Below are positions 32,357 through 41,907 of a stretch of 64,000 nt of DNA, one piece after another. A program made the translations under genes and the position numbers. Every line of letters begins with the position of its first letter. Positions within the stretch are counted from its first letter, which is position 1. A model generated the notes under the pieces. That model did not search any database, was not told the origin of the DNA, and saw nothing but the letters and a program-made list of their open reading frames with translations. This stretch comes from Sycon ciliatum (Eukaryota; Porifera; Calcarea; Leucosolenida; Sycettidae), in the NCBI RefSeq assembly GCF_964019385.1, contig NC_088654.1:5043597-5107596 (forward strand), read 5' to 3'.

Positions 32357-33052
32357 AACCTCTAGCTTCTAACTCCCGCCTTCTAACGTGGCGTTTTCTT
32401 TCTTTGTGCGCCTCGCTGTGTGGCTGCAGATATCATGACTTTGTAGTGATCAGTACAGGATGGAGACATCTGGTCTTTGGAAACTGTCCTAGCTAATTAT
32501 GAATACAACATAATGATAACAATTAAAACATTTTAAAAATAGTTTGAGGGAAAGACAGATACGGGAAACATCTGAAGAAAACATTGACTGTCATCACCAG
32601 GATTCAAACTAGGGATCGTGGCTTGAGGCCAGCGATGCTCTAACCATTGAGCTAATGTGTAACCACTATCCCAGAGGTGGCCGTTCAAAATTCTCTTCAG
32701 ACTTCGTAACTCACACTTCCTGTGAATCCACACATGTGGGTGGTGCTCAGCCTTCACAATATCCCACACCCCTCATGTACAAACTCATGTACAAACTAGC
32801 ACATGGAAAGCCCACAGTCATAAAATGATAGCGAAGTATTATTAACGAAAAACATTCAGGAAAAAGAAAACAACACCAGCGAGTCGACGCCACAAGCAAA
32901 TTGTGAGTTTACAAAACGTTACACCTTTGTTTCGTTATGCAGAGCTCACTGACTTGTCAGTCTGAGCGGTCTGGCAATGTTCGAGTCTGGTGTAAATCTG
33001 GATTTGAAACATTTTTTTTAAAATCACTATCAGGTTTTGGCCTCATTTCCCC

Positions 33053-33101
33053 TATGCTCCGCCGATGAGTCCATATAGGACGAAACAGTTCTGTCCGCAT
33101 A
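33053..33101 (+). ncRNA. Hammerhead ribozyme with a core substitution (H3)
   Basis: Stem I: TATGC pairs with GCATA and G33061 with C33096, with a three-base TCC bulge on the 5' strand. The core reads CCGATGA (33062-33068), so the conserved U4 is C. Stem II is GTCC/GGAC with an ATATA loop. GAAA is at 33082-33085. Stem III is ACAG-TT-CTGT. The cleavage triplet is GTC, ending at 33095. Apart from U4C all elements are in place. U4 is normally invariant, so this copy should be weak or inactive. The stem-I bulge facing the stem-II loop resembles natural type-I ribozymes. Confidence 0.7.
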
Positions 33102-33453
33102 TTGAGTTAACTCACTCTTAAACACTGTTGCTCTCTAAAAATAATGTTGATTTATCCATCTGCCCATTTCACACCACTGCTTGTGATCGCAACATGTCAA
33201 AAGAATAACCATCTGACAGTATGGATGATCTGGCTCAGTGGACCACTTCTATCCATTGGGAAAAGGCCTTGTTCGTTATTCGTCAAGGGCACCGAATTTC
33301 GATGACATGCAGGAGCGGACGCCGGTGGAATGCATCAATATGTTTAAGCTGGCCTCAGTGAGAACCGAAGAGGTGATTTTGTAGGTGAGTATGGGTGTAA
33401 TAAGCGCATTGCAAAGCCGGAACCTCAGCTTCTATTTATTCAGGTTCTATGCG

Positions 33454-33900
33454 TTCGGTCTTAATTCTCGACCAGGATCCTCTAGCCGAAGAAAAAGATC
33501 GACACCCCCACGCTAGACATGTGGACTAGAAATAATTATAACTCTGCTAAACAGGTCAAAAGTGGCTAGCAAAACCAGGCAAACCGACTGGAAGACTCAC
33601 TCGTAGCCAGGTGAGGTAGCAGACGAGCAGATAGGGATACTTGTAGTAACAACGCACGTAAATGGGATGAAGGATGGAAGGCCCCCACGAAAGCCATTGA
33701 TCAGGACAAAGGAAGTGTCAGACACTGGACAAGTGACCAGACTGTGTGCTGGACGTGAAGAGTCTCGACCTGCATAATGGGAGGTGACGACAAGTTGACT
33801 GCACAGTGGAAAGCACGAGTGTTCGAACACCACATCCATTTTGCTTCTGATCAAAGACAGATACTAGGTCTGAATAGAGCCAAGTGGTAGTGCAGTCCAT
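33454..33900. repeat. Distal part of repeat D shared with 56700-57100
   Basis: CGGTCTTAATTCT, ACTGGAAGACTCACTCGTA, GGGATGAAGGATGGAAG and AAGAGTCTCGACCTGC all recur in order at 56712-57040 with moderate divergence. It is followed near 33845 by GACAGATACTAGGTCTGAATA, which resembles the far 5' flank of the ISXO2-gene unit (59790-59810). It is non-coding. Confidence 0.65.
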
Positions 33901-33942
33901 CTGCCAGCTGTAGGGAAAGAAAATAATAATTTACAGCGGACG

Positions 33943-34329
33943 GTGCTCATAGATGTTCCAACCAGTCGGTTTTGGATGGAAATCTTGCAGAAATGTCTGA
34001 CGAAGAATGTAGTCTATTGTATGTCATGTACATTGTGCGAAGAGCTCTACGTCGGGGAAACCGAGCGTCCAGTGAGGGAAAGATTCAAGGAACATTATCG
34101 AGAGGCAAGGGTGAGGGCAGTGAAGACTCCCTGGGGGGGGGGGGGGGGGCATTACAAGTCTGACCACCGAGAATTTGCAACATCATCGCCTAACTTTCAG
34201 CCTTTCCACCACGCCAAGATTCTCGGCAGGGAGTCTTCGCTGCCTTCCCGCAAGTACATGGAAGCAACCGAAATCAGAAGCAGAAAGCCAGCAATCAACT
34301 GTGACACTGGATGGAGACTATCGGCATAA
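33943..34329 (+). pseudogene. Penelope-like element GIY-YIG endonuclease domain
   Basis: The ordered motifs of the Penelope GIY-YIG nuclease are visible: NVVYCMSCTLC, then LYVGET (the GIY/YIG pair appears as VVY...YVG), RPVRERFKEH with the conserved Arg, a HY...DH segment, RKYMEATEIR with the catalytic Glu, and the terminal KPAINCDTGW. It is the C-terminal ~128 residues only; the reverse transcriptase is missing. A 16-17 base G-run at 34133-34149 encodes an implausible Gly run and may be slippage or a sequencing artefact. In the animal this nuclease nicks target DNA for priming. Confidence 0.75.
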
Positions 34330-34419
34330 ATTCATCAAGACAACAGGACCTTCATGGTTACTGTGGGCAAGACCATCTCATCGAATGGATGCAATTACCA
34401 CCCGTGAGGCTCGCACTCA

Positions 34420-34565
34420 CGCACACCCCCCCCCCCACACACACACACGCACGCTCACACACACACACGTACGCACACACACACGTGCACTCACACACAC
34501 AAACACATACATACACACACTATCTTTCTCTGCCTCTGTCTCTCTCTCTTTCTCTCTCTTTCTGG
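34420..34565 (+). repeat. Compound (CA)n / (TC)n microsatellite
   Basis: A C-run, then about 90 bp of CA/CG-CA dinucleotides, then a TCTCTT tract. The open frames across it are low-complexity artefacts. Confidence 0.8.
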
Positions 34566-34847
34566 CCTCGTCACCTTCACATCTAATTGGCGATCACACC
34601 AGTTGAGACATGCACTTCACGCTCACCCATCATCACCTGACTTGAGATCTTGCAAGTTGAGACATTTGTTTTAGGCTATTACCTGGCCTGCGATATTGTG
34701 GGTAGGTTCTGTTTTTGTTTCTGAATGTGTGACATTATCTTCAATGTTAGTCTCAATTCTTAGCACTAGTTATGATGTTCCTGGTATATTGCCACGTTAT
34801 TGTTATTACCCTTTTTTCTGTAGTTGTATTGTTGTTTTGTTCACAGG

Positions 34848-34880
34848 AGTCACATATCCCTGAAGATGCCCTCTTGGGCG
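34848..34880 (+). ncRNA. Hammerhead-like motif downstream of the GIY-YIG fragment
   Basis: CTGAAGA, a GCCC-TCTT-GGGC hairpin and GAAAA stand in hammerhead core order (CUGANGA, stem II, GAAA). The first stem-II position is T rather than G, and I cannot find convincing stems I and III with a cleavage triplet. Penelope-like elements are known to carry hammerhead motifs in their non-coding ends, so this is probably a relic. Confidence 0.35.
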
Positions 34881-35028
34881 AAAATTTGGAAAGGAGTTTG
34901 AAGTTTGGTTTTGAGAGATTTGGAGAGACTTTAATTTTTTTTTAGCCAAGGACTTTGTGCGGCCGTGGGCGGTGAAAGAAAATTAGAAATCATGACAAGG
35001 CTACATAGGATTTACGCCATCCTTCTTG

Positions 35029-35064
<36 letters not shown>

Positions 35065-35100
35065 GAAGTAGTGGTTGCGACTTCGGCGATGATTTTTGTA

Positions 35101-35449
35101 AGAAAGGTTCGCTCCCCACACCGGAGCTCGCGCTATTCCGCCGACTTTACTTGACACTTGACTGACTCACGACTGCCATCCAGAGCACACGAGAAGTCCA
35201 TCGAACCTTCGACTCGGCAAACCTGGAAGAAAGCACCACTCCCTGCTCAATACACTCAAGCTCAACTGATGAGGGGTGAATTCCCCGAAACACTGTGTAT
35301 TGAGCAGGGAGTGGTGCTTTCTTGCAGGTTTGCCGAGTCGAAGGTTCGATGGACTTCTCGTGTGCTCTGGATGGCAGTCGTGAGTCAGTCAAGTGTCAAG
35401 TAAAGTCGGCGGAATAGCGCGAGCTCCGGTGTGGGGAGCGAACCTTTCT
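35101..35449. mobile_element. 349-bp near-perfect palindrome with an apical hammerhead, flanked by (ATT)n
   Basis: The left arm 35101-35255 and right arm 35295-35449 are 155-nt inverted copies (AGAAAGGTTCGCTCCCC ... CTGCTCAATACAC / GTGTATTGAGCAG ... GGGGAGCGAACCTTTCT) with very few mismatches. The 39-nt turn holds most of the ribozyme. (TTA)n runs at 35031-35063 on the left, and (CTT)n then (ATT)n at 35450-35482 on the right. Parts of the arms occur at 11752-11870 and 52910-53010. The symmetry gives almost identical 81-codon frames on both strands, which I consider non-coding. Confidence 0.8.
35260..35305 (+). ncRNA. Type-I hammerhead self-cleaving ribozyme (H4)
   Basis: Stem I: GCTCAA (35260-35265) pairs perfectly with TTGAGC (35300-35305). 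CTGATGA is at 35266-35272. Stem II is GGGG/CCCC with a TGAATT loop. GAAA is at 35287-35290. Stem III is ACAC-T-GTGT (effectively three pairs). The triplet is GTA, with the break after 35299. The complete conserved core is intact. A second GCTCAA lies upstream (35245-35250) in the long palindrome arm, so the same 3' strand can pair either into the ribozyme or into the long hairpin, giving two exclusive folds. Confidence 0.85.
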
Positions 35450-35479
35450 TCTTCTTCTTCTTCTTATTATTATTATTAT

Positions 35480-35960
35480 TATTCCTACCGCACTACGTTA
35501 CTACAAACTTAGTGTTGTGAAGTATGCAATGGTAAACTTCGAACATTGGTCTAATTTGACAATAAAATATAAACATTTAGCACACATCGTGTAGAGGAGA
35601 GGATTGATCGCTGTTGAACCTCCTTGTCTGCTCCCAAAATACTCCCCACTTATCACGCAGACCACCAATCCTAATCACTTGGCGGAACTGTGTCGATAGT
35701 AATAACCTACACTGGTTTATCACCTTGATTATATTTATCTACCATTCGACGATGTCCTCTGACTGAAGACCATCACGAGAAAACGTTCTGAGAAAACAAA
35801 CAAACCATTCCAGTGATGATGTATGCATACTCAGAACCATGTATCTAGTGACTGCGCACTTTGTACGTGTACTTTTCACTGTGATCACAGATTATTGTCT
35901 CCTCGTCGACTTGTAAGGGTAGACAATTATTATTCCAACACAACATGGCAAGCTACAGTC
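35480..35960 (-). repeat. Orphan copy of the 5'-flank block of the ISXO2-gene unit
   Basis: ATTCCTACCGCACTACG, ACTTAGTGTTGTGAAGTAT, CTTATCACGCAGACC and GTGTCGATAGTAAT match 10453-10665 and 59310-59540 in the same order, and GATTATTGTCTCCT...AATTATTATTCC...ACACAACAT matches 59712-59770. No transposase-derived gene accompanies it here, so this is a fragment of a fourth unit. Confidence 0.65.
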
Positions 35961-36039
35961 TCCACCAGGGCGTTCATCAGCATACACGGTGTGCCTCTAA
36001 TTCCATATACACAACTTTGTATCTGTTCTTCAATACGTT

Positions 36040-36752
36040 TGACCAGGACAATGTGGCAACGATCCATCCCGTGGCTTCCAGCGACCATGCAGCAGTCTTA
36101 AAGAATTCTACCTCCACCCGACAAGGAGTCCCGAGACATCAATGGTGTGCCGCAACTACCAAAGGATAAATCATGAACGCTTCAAAGCTGACTTGATTCA
36201 GCAGCATTTTTGCAGCATCGAAGGCATCCCAAGAGACATGTGGACGGAGTGGAATAATCGCTTCCTGCAGGTGCTTGACACTCATGCCCCTCTTAGATCT
36301 AGTAAGCAACACAAGCGACGATCAGTACCGTGGATGGACAGCAAGCTCTTGCACATTTTGTGTAAGCGCACCTGGCTTCAAAGAAAGTGGCTGTCAGACA
36401 GATCTGAGCAAATGTACGCCATATTCAAAGCGGAGAGAAAAGAGGCCGCTATGTGTAACCGGAAGCTGAAAAATGGGTACTACGGTGCAAAATTTCAGTT
36501 TGCAACTTGTAATGTAAAACAAACCTGGCGAATCATCAACCAGCTGACGGGGAAACAAAGAACATCGGCACCGCTTCAGTGCTCAGCTGAAGCAATTCGA
36601 AGTGCTTTCGCCGAGATCGTGGGAGATCCCAGCCGGCCAGTTCATCTTCACCTACCCCAAGGGACACGAACGGCAACTAGTTTTGTGGAACTTGTTCCTG
36701 TATCTATTGCAAAAGTTCGGAAGCTTCTAGAGCAATCGAATCCGACGAAGGC
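36040..36752 (+). pseudogene. Non-LTR retrotransposon: endonuclease end and pre-RT linker
   Basis: ATIHPVASSDHAAVL (about 36055-36100) is the SDH motif that closes APE-type LINE endonucleases. After a frameshift the frame 36142-36756 continues with the linker typical of Jockey/CR1 elements: LDTHAPLRSSKQHKRRSVPWMDSKLL, RKLKNGYYGAKF, TWRIINQLTGKQR, and SIAKVRKLLEQSNPTKA, which is where reverse transcriptase begins. A MITE and a deletion interrupt it exactly there. RT pieces resume at 37413. Confidence 0.7.
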
Positions 36753-36754
36753 AT

Positions 36755-37144
36755 AAAAACTGCTTTATGGCAGTTTTCTAAAAAAAGTTATTGTGTTCTA
36801 GTCCATGGACCCCGTCTAAAAAGTAAGAAGTTAACGAAATGTGATTGCCGAAAATTCACACAAAACCTCACAATAATCACAACACTTGAAATGCTGCTTT
36901 CAACACTAAACTTGTACTGCACCAACAATTGGCAACATGCATGTCATGCTTGCATAGGAAAGAGGATCACGAGGGGAAAAGGTCTTCTACATGTAGCTTT
37001 TCATTCTGTGTGTAATTATTGTGAGGTTTTGTGTGAAATTTTAATTTTCGGCTATCACATTTCGTTAACTTCTTACTTTTTAGACGGGGTCCATGGACTA
37101 GAACACAATAACTTTTTTTAGAAAACTGCCATAAAGCAGTTTTT
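36755..37144. mobile_element. MITE with ~120-bp inverted repeats, TA target site
   Basis: AAAACTGCTTTATGGCAG...CATGGACCCCGTCTAAAAAG...ACAAAACCTCACAATAAT (left) is mirrored in the right half through CTGCCATAAAGCAGTTTT. TA flanks both ends, which fits a Tc1/mariner-type target. The loop (36890-37010) is non-coding. It sits directly after the NPTKA block of the LINE. Confidence 0.75.
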
Positions 37145-37412
37145 ATTGCTATAATTTCTTTTGTTTTTTCTGTCACCAATCAATGGAATGCCCTATATCA
37201 GTATGTAAATTTAAACTAAATGATGGCCTTCACATCATATCCAGAGATCAATACCGTATTATACGCATTGATGTGCAAGCCTTTTCTGGCAGAAAATGGC
37301 AAAATGCATGTTCTTCTGCGTGGAAACATGTGAGTACGTAGTGGTGGACCGTAGTGATACATTTTTTATACGGAGGCCCAGACAAAAAAAAAGTACCTCA
37401 CGGGGATTGCTT

Positions 37413-37905
37413 TCGTAGATATGTCAAAAGCATTTGATAAGGCGAAGCACCAAACCCATTCAAGACCTATTCGAGATCGGAATTGATGGAACGTTGGTGC
37501 AATGGCTTGCAGACTACCTCTCAGATCGGACACAGTATGTCAAAGTTGGTCAGGTAAAGAGCTCACCATACACCATCTTCTCCAGAGTACCACAGGGGTC
37601 AGTTCTCGGACCCTGTTGTTTGTTCTCTACGTCCGTGACATTGCGAAAGAGTTGTCCCCTCACCAAGTTGCGACCCTGCAATTTTCGGATGATATCTCAA
37701 TTAGATCCAGCAGCATGAGCATGGATGAGGTGTCCCAAAATCTCTCAAGTGCTCTCCCGCATCTCGCCGATTGGCTTAGGAGCCGCGGTCTCATCTTGAA
37801 TGAAAAGAAGACACAGAGAATACGGATATCGCCAGTACGGTCTCAAAAATTTGACTTGCAGGTGCAATGTAGCGCAAGGTTGACGGGCCCGTCTTCCCCC
37901 CAGAT
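37413..37905 (+). pseudogene. Non-LTR retrotransposon reverse-transcriptase core, frameshifted
   Basis: FVDMSKAFDKAKH starts the RT 'A' block; after a frameshift come DLFEIGIDGTLVQWLADYLSDR and VPQGSVLGP. In a second frame follow FSDDISI (the catalytic Y/FADD motif with Ser for Ala), LADWLRSRGLILNEKKTQ, and then decay. It probably belongs to the same element as 36040-36752, with the segment between them lost. Confidence 0.7.
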
Positions 37906-38125
37906 GAAACAGATGAAACAAGATGAAACGAGATGAAACGAGATGAAACAAGATGAAACGCCAAGTACGGGCGCAGATGAGGCCGAGATGAAACGAAATG
38001 AAACAAAATGAAACAAAATGAAACAACATGAAACAAGATGAAACCAAATGAAACTCGAAGTACGGGCCTAGATGGGCCGCGAATGAAACAAGATGAAACG
38101 AGATGAAACAATGTATGGGCGTAGA
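37905..38125 (+). repeat. GATGAAAC-type simple repeat
   Basis: Roughly 20 irregular repeats of (A)GATGAAAC(A/G)A fill 37910-38110, with islands such as AAGTACGGGC.CAGATG repeated two or three times. The antisense frames (Phe/His/Val/Ser repeats) are artefacts. Although GATGA and GAAAC occur, there are no paired stems, so these are not hammerheads. 38125-38975 holds no recognisable gene. Confidence 0.8.
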
Positions 38126-38978
38126 TGGGGCGCACGCGACCATGTACCACGCGTGCACGAGCGAAAAGAACTGAATGATCCAATCATTGAAATAATTTTG
38201 TTTGCAGAGGCAATTCGCGCAAGGGAGGGATAGCAATTTGATGGCTTGCGAGCGACAGCACGAGCCGCCCATGGAAGTACATGTACCCACGATAGGAATA
38301 CACTGTTGGGAACATGGTGGCGCCGCTGACGGTACCTATGTACTAGTAAGTGGAATTACTTTATTGGAAGTACCCACGACGGGGAAAATAGTCTCTCTAG
38401 TATTGTCGGTGAATGGTGATGGTGGTGGTGGCGATGGCTACTTTCCTCTGCTCAGAGAGAACCCCTGCATGTCCTTCGTCGTGATGCAAAAGAGCAGTGG
38501 ATGCAGGTAAAGGCCGTGTCAGAGAATTTCGCCTAGTGCTGTGGCCAGGGTGAAAATAAATTAGGGCTGAAACGATCATTCAATAACTCCTAGCCATCAA
38601 CCGATCTCTTTAGCGATGAATATAATTGTAACATAGAAAAATGTGGGCACAAGCTATGCAATCGAGTCCACCGACTAAACCGGATTCCGAATAGTCAGAC
38701 GTGCACAATCTAGCACAAAACTGGCAAGGAGTATGAGTACTGAGACATTGAGATCAATTATAACTGTTGGTTCATAATTATAGATTCTTTCCGGCTGTAG
38801 TCGCGCACCTCGAACACAAGACTATGAAGAAATTCCATGATGCCTTTGCTACATTAGCTGTGGCCACCAGTCAAACACTCTAAATATACCCAGGCTACCG
38901 CTCAGTGTTTGGTATTCTGTAAACATGGTAAACATTTCAGGCAATTGTGTCGACACCTGTGGACATCTGACTGGTCTA

Positions 38979-39709
38979 AAGCCTAGTTCTCATTCGACGT
39001 AACACTGACGGTACAGGACGTAAGGGCCTGTCGGGACGGCTGGGGTGAGCTGTAAAATCTTTTACAATTCGTACGACACGACATGCTGCAGTCGTTGCGA
39101 TGTTCTCCAGCGAACGGCGCGAGTCATAAGGCACAGTCCGTGACGGGGTGACTTTCGGACCTAATTTCTTGTTTGTCGGGACTTCTTTTCAATTATTTCT
39201 CCTTGAATGAAGGGAAATCAAGTTCGCAATACCAGTTTTTCATGGAGACAAAAAGTAGCCCTGAAAGTTGTGCCATTCGAATAGTAGCCCTAGGAAATGA
39301 TAAAACAGTTCATCTGTCATTCTCCTAAACCATCCCTAAAGACCATAAGTGACATGAGATCTTATCTTGCTAACATTCAACTCAAGTCGGGTTAGCCATT
39401 CTGCGAGTTATCATGGGAAGCGCAGTGTTCGAAATCCTAAACATTTCCTAGTACGAATCGGGAGTGGACGGCGCACGACGCCGCCTCCTGTTCACACTCA
39501 AAATGCAGCCGTTTTGTACGCTTGCGTCTCCGTCTATGCCCGTCTACGGTATGAAAAGTTGAACTGATCCAACACTTCCTGTCGCTTCCCGATCCGTAGG
39601 GTAGTATGGTTGCGTTCCCGTTCCTGGTGTTCTCATTGGAGTCGTCAGACCGTCCTGTCGCTTCCCATCGATCCTTACGCCGCGTCCCGTCGAATGTGAA
39701 CTAGGCTTT
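38979..39709. mobile_element. TIR element (AAGCCTAGTTC type) with internal insertion
   Basis: It starts AAGCCTAGTTCTCATTCGACG and ends CGTCGAATGTGAACTAGGCTT, which are inverted copies with TA outside. The left half (ACGGTACAGGACGTAAGGGCCTG, CAATTCGTACGACACGACATG) matches the compact 241-bp copy at 41667-41907. About 450 bp near 39175-39600 has no counterpart there and is an insertion or an alternative core. Confidence 0.65.
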
Positions 39710-40735
39710 ATCAATATGAACTAGAGGAGTTCATGTTGTTTCTAGAACGAAGAATCAGGCTTGTCGTCACCCTTTGGCTTGAAGCTCTTATCACCAACTT
39801 CTGCAACGAATCAATCGAAAAAATACCGTCTTGACTCCCGATCTCTTTCATAGCCACGCATCAATATTACTGCGCTTGAAAGTACACGATTGCACTCGTA
39901 TCCACAATTGGATGTAGAGGAAGGGCTAGAATACTGCCACTGGTATGCATGCATAAAAACGTCGTTTGCATTCGCTTTGAACACTAATGATTATCGATTG
40001 CGCTCTTAAAACGATCGGTTTGCGAGTTATCTGTATACTTGTTTCAGCCCTAAATGCATTGCCCTCGTAGAGGACATGGATGAGCAGTGATATGAGCAGG
40101 GATGTTAGTACTGATGTGCCTTTCGTCCTCATATTTTACAGAGAAGACGTCTGCCTCCAATAATAAAAATAATGTAGTAATGATAATGTGTTGCCCTTTT
40201 ATCTTCTCAGGAGCCCTATGCCTTTGCCTCTTCTCCCCTGGACTGGACGCTCTGTCCAGTAGTGTCCAGTAAATGATTTGTAGTTTAAGTTAGGGTGCAC
40301 TCTCTCTTGAGGATTTGCCCACCTTGATGATTGTGCTCTTCGTGTTATTAGAAAATGTCTCTACCTGCCAGGATGGTATAAGAGCACGAACTGAATCACC
40401 TGTTGGTGCAGAAGGCTTGGAGGACTGCTTTTGAAACAGTTGTTCAAATTTCCTGCACCTCTTCGTAGCCGTTGTCTGATTGCTGCATTCTGGGGAGACT
40501 GAAGTGAAGGTTAGTGAAGCTGCACAGTCCCCGTGGAAATGTTTATGCTGCAACTATTTACTGCTGACATGTATTTATGTATTTCAGGAATCTCCAGAGG
40601 GTGAAGGCTTGCTGCAAGCTCCGTCCCTTCAATGCCGTGATACATCCGTAGATCAGTCGTGTGCCTGTCCTGTGCTTTTGTGAGCATGCTCCTTTGCACA
40701 TGCCTTTGTCCTGTGCATGCGCGGGCATGGGCGCG

Positions 40736-40738
40736 CGC

Positions 40739-40771
<33 letters not shown>
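40736..40771. repeat. (TG)n microsatellite
   Basis: A GCGC run followed by about 17 TG dinucleotides. Frames through it are not coding. 39710-41660 otherwise shows nothing I can assign. Confidence 0.9.
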
Positions 40772-40773
<2 letters not shown>

Positions 40774-41666
40774 CCAACGACACCGTCCGTGCACATGTGC
40801 ATGGACGTGAGTTTGTGCGTTTGCCTTTGTTATATGCATACAGTATTATCAATTTATCATGCCTATACAAGCCTTGCCAGTGTCTCGTTAGGAGAAGCAG
40901 ATACATGATTACACCACTTGGGTTTTGACCTTCTTTGGCCGGGGCGAACGTCCAAGGAAAGACTCCCTCTGGGCCAAGGTGTTGGCGACAGTTGAGAGTT
41001 GTCCTCTATTTTGCAGCGGGGGACAGCATGGCATATTTGGTGCCGGAAAGAGTGCAGTTGCACCTTTCACGTTACTGTAAAATTTGCAGGTCACTCCCTT
41101 GAAGCTGGAGACTGCTGATACTGCTGCTCAAACGGCTGCTGCTGTTACTCTCTGCTGCTACCATGGTCGTTGCTTTGTATCAATGGCGAAAATTCTCAGA
41201 TGAGCTTTGGGTCCGGGCACTAGAACCCTGCTGCTGCCTCTGCAGCAGTTGTAGAAAGTTTTGTAATACCAGTGTCGATGGTGAACTTCTGCTCTTTTTT
41301 TATCCCAGACACTTTGTGGTCAAGAGACTATTACGTCTTTGTGGTGTTGTCGTTGCTGTTTGGTTATACTAGTTGGCGTCTGTTTGGAAATATATTGTGC
41401 TTTTCTGTGTGTTCATGTGAACGTAGAAGCCCTCACCGAAACCAACACTACGTTGCTGTGTTGTTTTCTTCCAAGGTCGGGCACAGTAAAGAAGACGACT
41501 CTGTGAGTATATTCGCAGATGAACTTTGGGTTAATAGAATGCAGGTGCTGCTGCTCTTGTGCCGGGCTGAAGGTGTCAATGATGGGGTGGATCATGCTTT
41601 CTCTTTATATACCTTTTGTATATTGGTGTGTAAGTAGGAGCACATACCAACACGTAATCTTTCTAA

Positions 41667-41907
41667 AGCCTAGTTCTCTTTCGACGCAACGCTGACGGTA
41701 CGGGACGTAAGGGCCTGTGACGGCTGGGGTGAGCTGTAAAATCTTGTACAATTCGTACGACACGACATGCTCCAGTCTTTGCGATGTTCAACAGCGAATG
41801 GTGCGAGTCATAAGGCACTGTCCGTGACGGGGTGACCGTCCCGGCGTTTCCCGTCGATCCTTATGTCGCGTCCCGTTGCGCCCCGTCGAATGTGAACTGG
41901 GCTTAAC
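41667..41907. mobile_element. MITE, 241 bp, AAGCCTAGTTC termini
   Basis: The termini AGCCTAGTTCTCTTTCGACG and CGTCGAATGTGAACTGGGCT are inverted, and TAA is present on both outer sides, compatible with a PIF/Harbinger- or mariner-like target. It is the compact relative of 38979-39709. Confidence 0.7.

Larger units (their letters stand above)
31955..33453. repeat. Repeat D, copy 2 (retains the hammerhead)
   Basis: Collinear with 21101-22540 from TGCGCGCGCAGAGGGTG to GTTCTATGCG. It contains the Y-gene remnant (about 32090-32356) and the tRNA-like block (32588-32677, minus). Unlike copy 1 it retains the ribozyme and continues into sequence (33454-33840) shared with 56700-57090, so it is the less damaged copy. 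Confidence 0.8.

Noticed and set aside
35147..35403. Mirrored 81-codon frames on both strands with almost identical proteins
   Set aside because: They are a consequence of the palindrome; the two 'proteins' are the same arm read from each side.
37910..38110. Many GATGA/GAAAC motifs that could suggest ribozyme arrays, or a CRISPR-like repeat
   Set aside because: It is a short-period simple repeat (GATGAAAC type) without stems or unique spacers.
40558..40906. His/Thr-rich frames around 40.7, 44.3 and 51.1 kb
   Set aside because: They are translations of (TG)n/(CA)n microsatellites.
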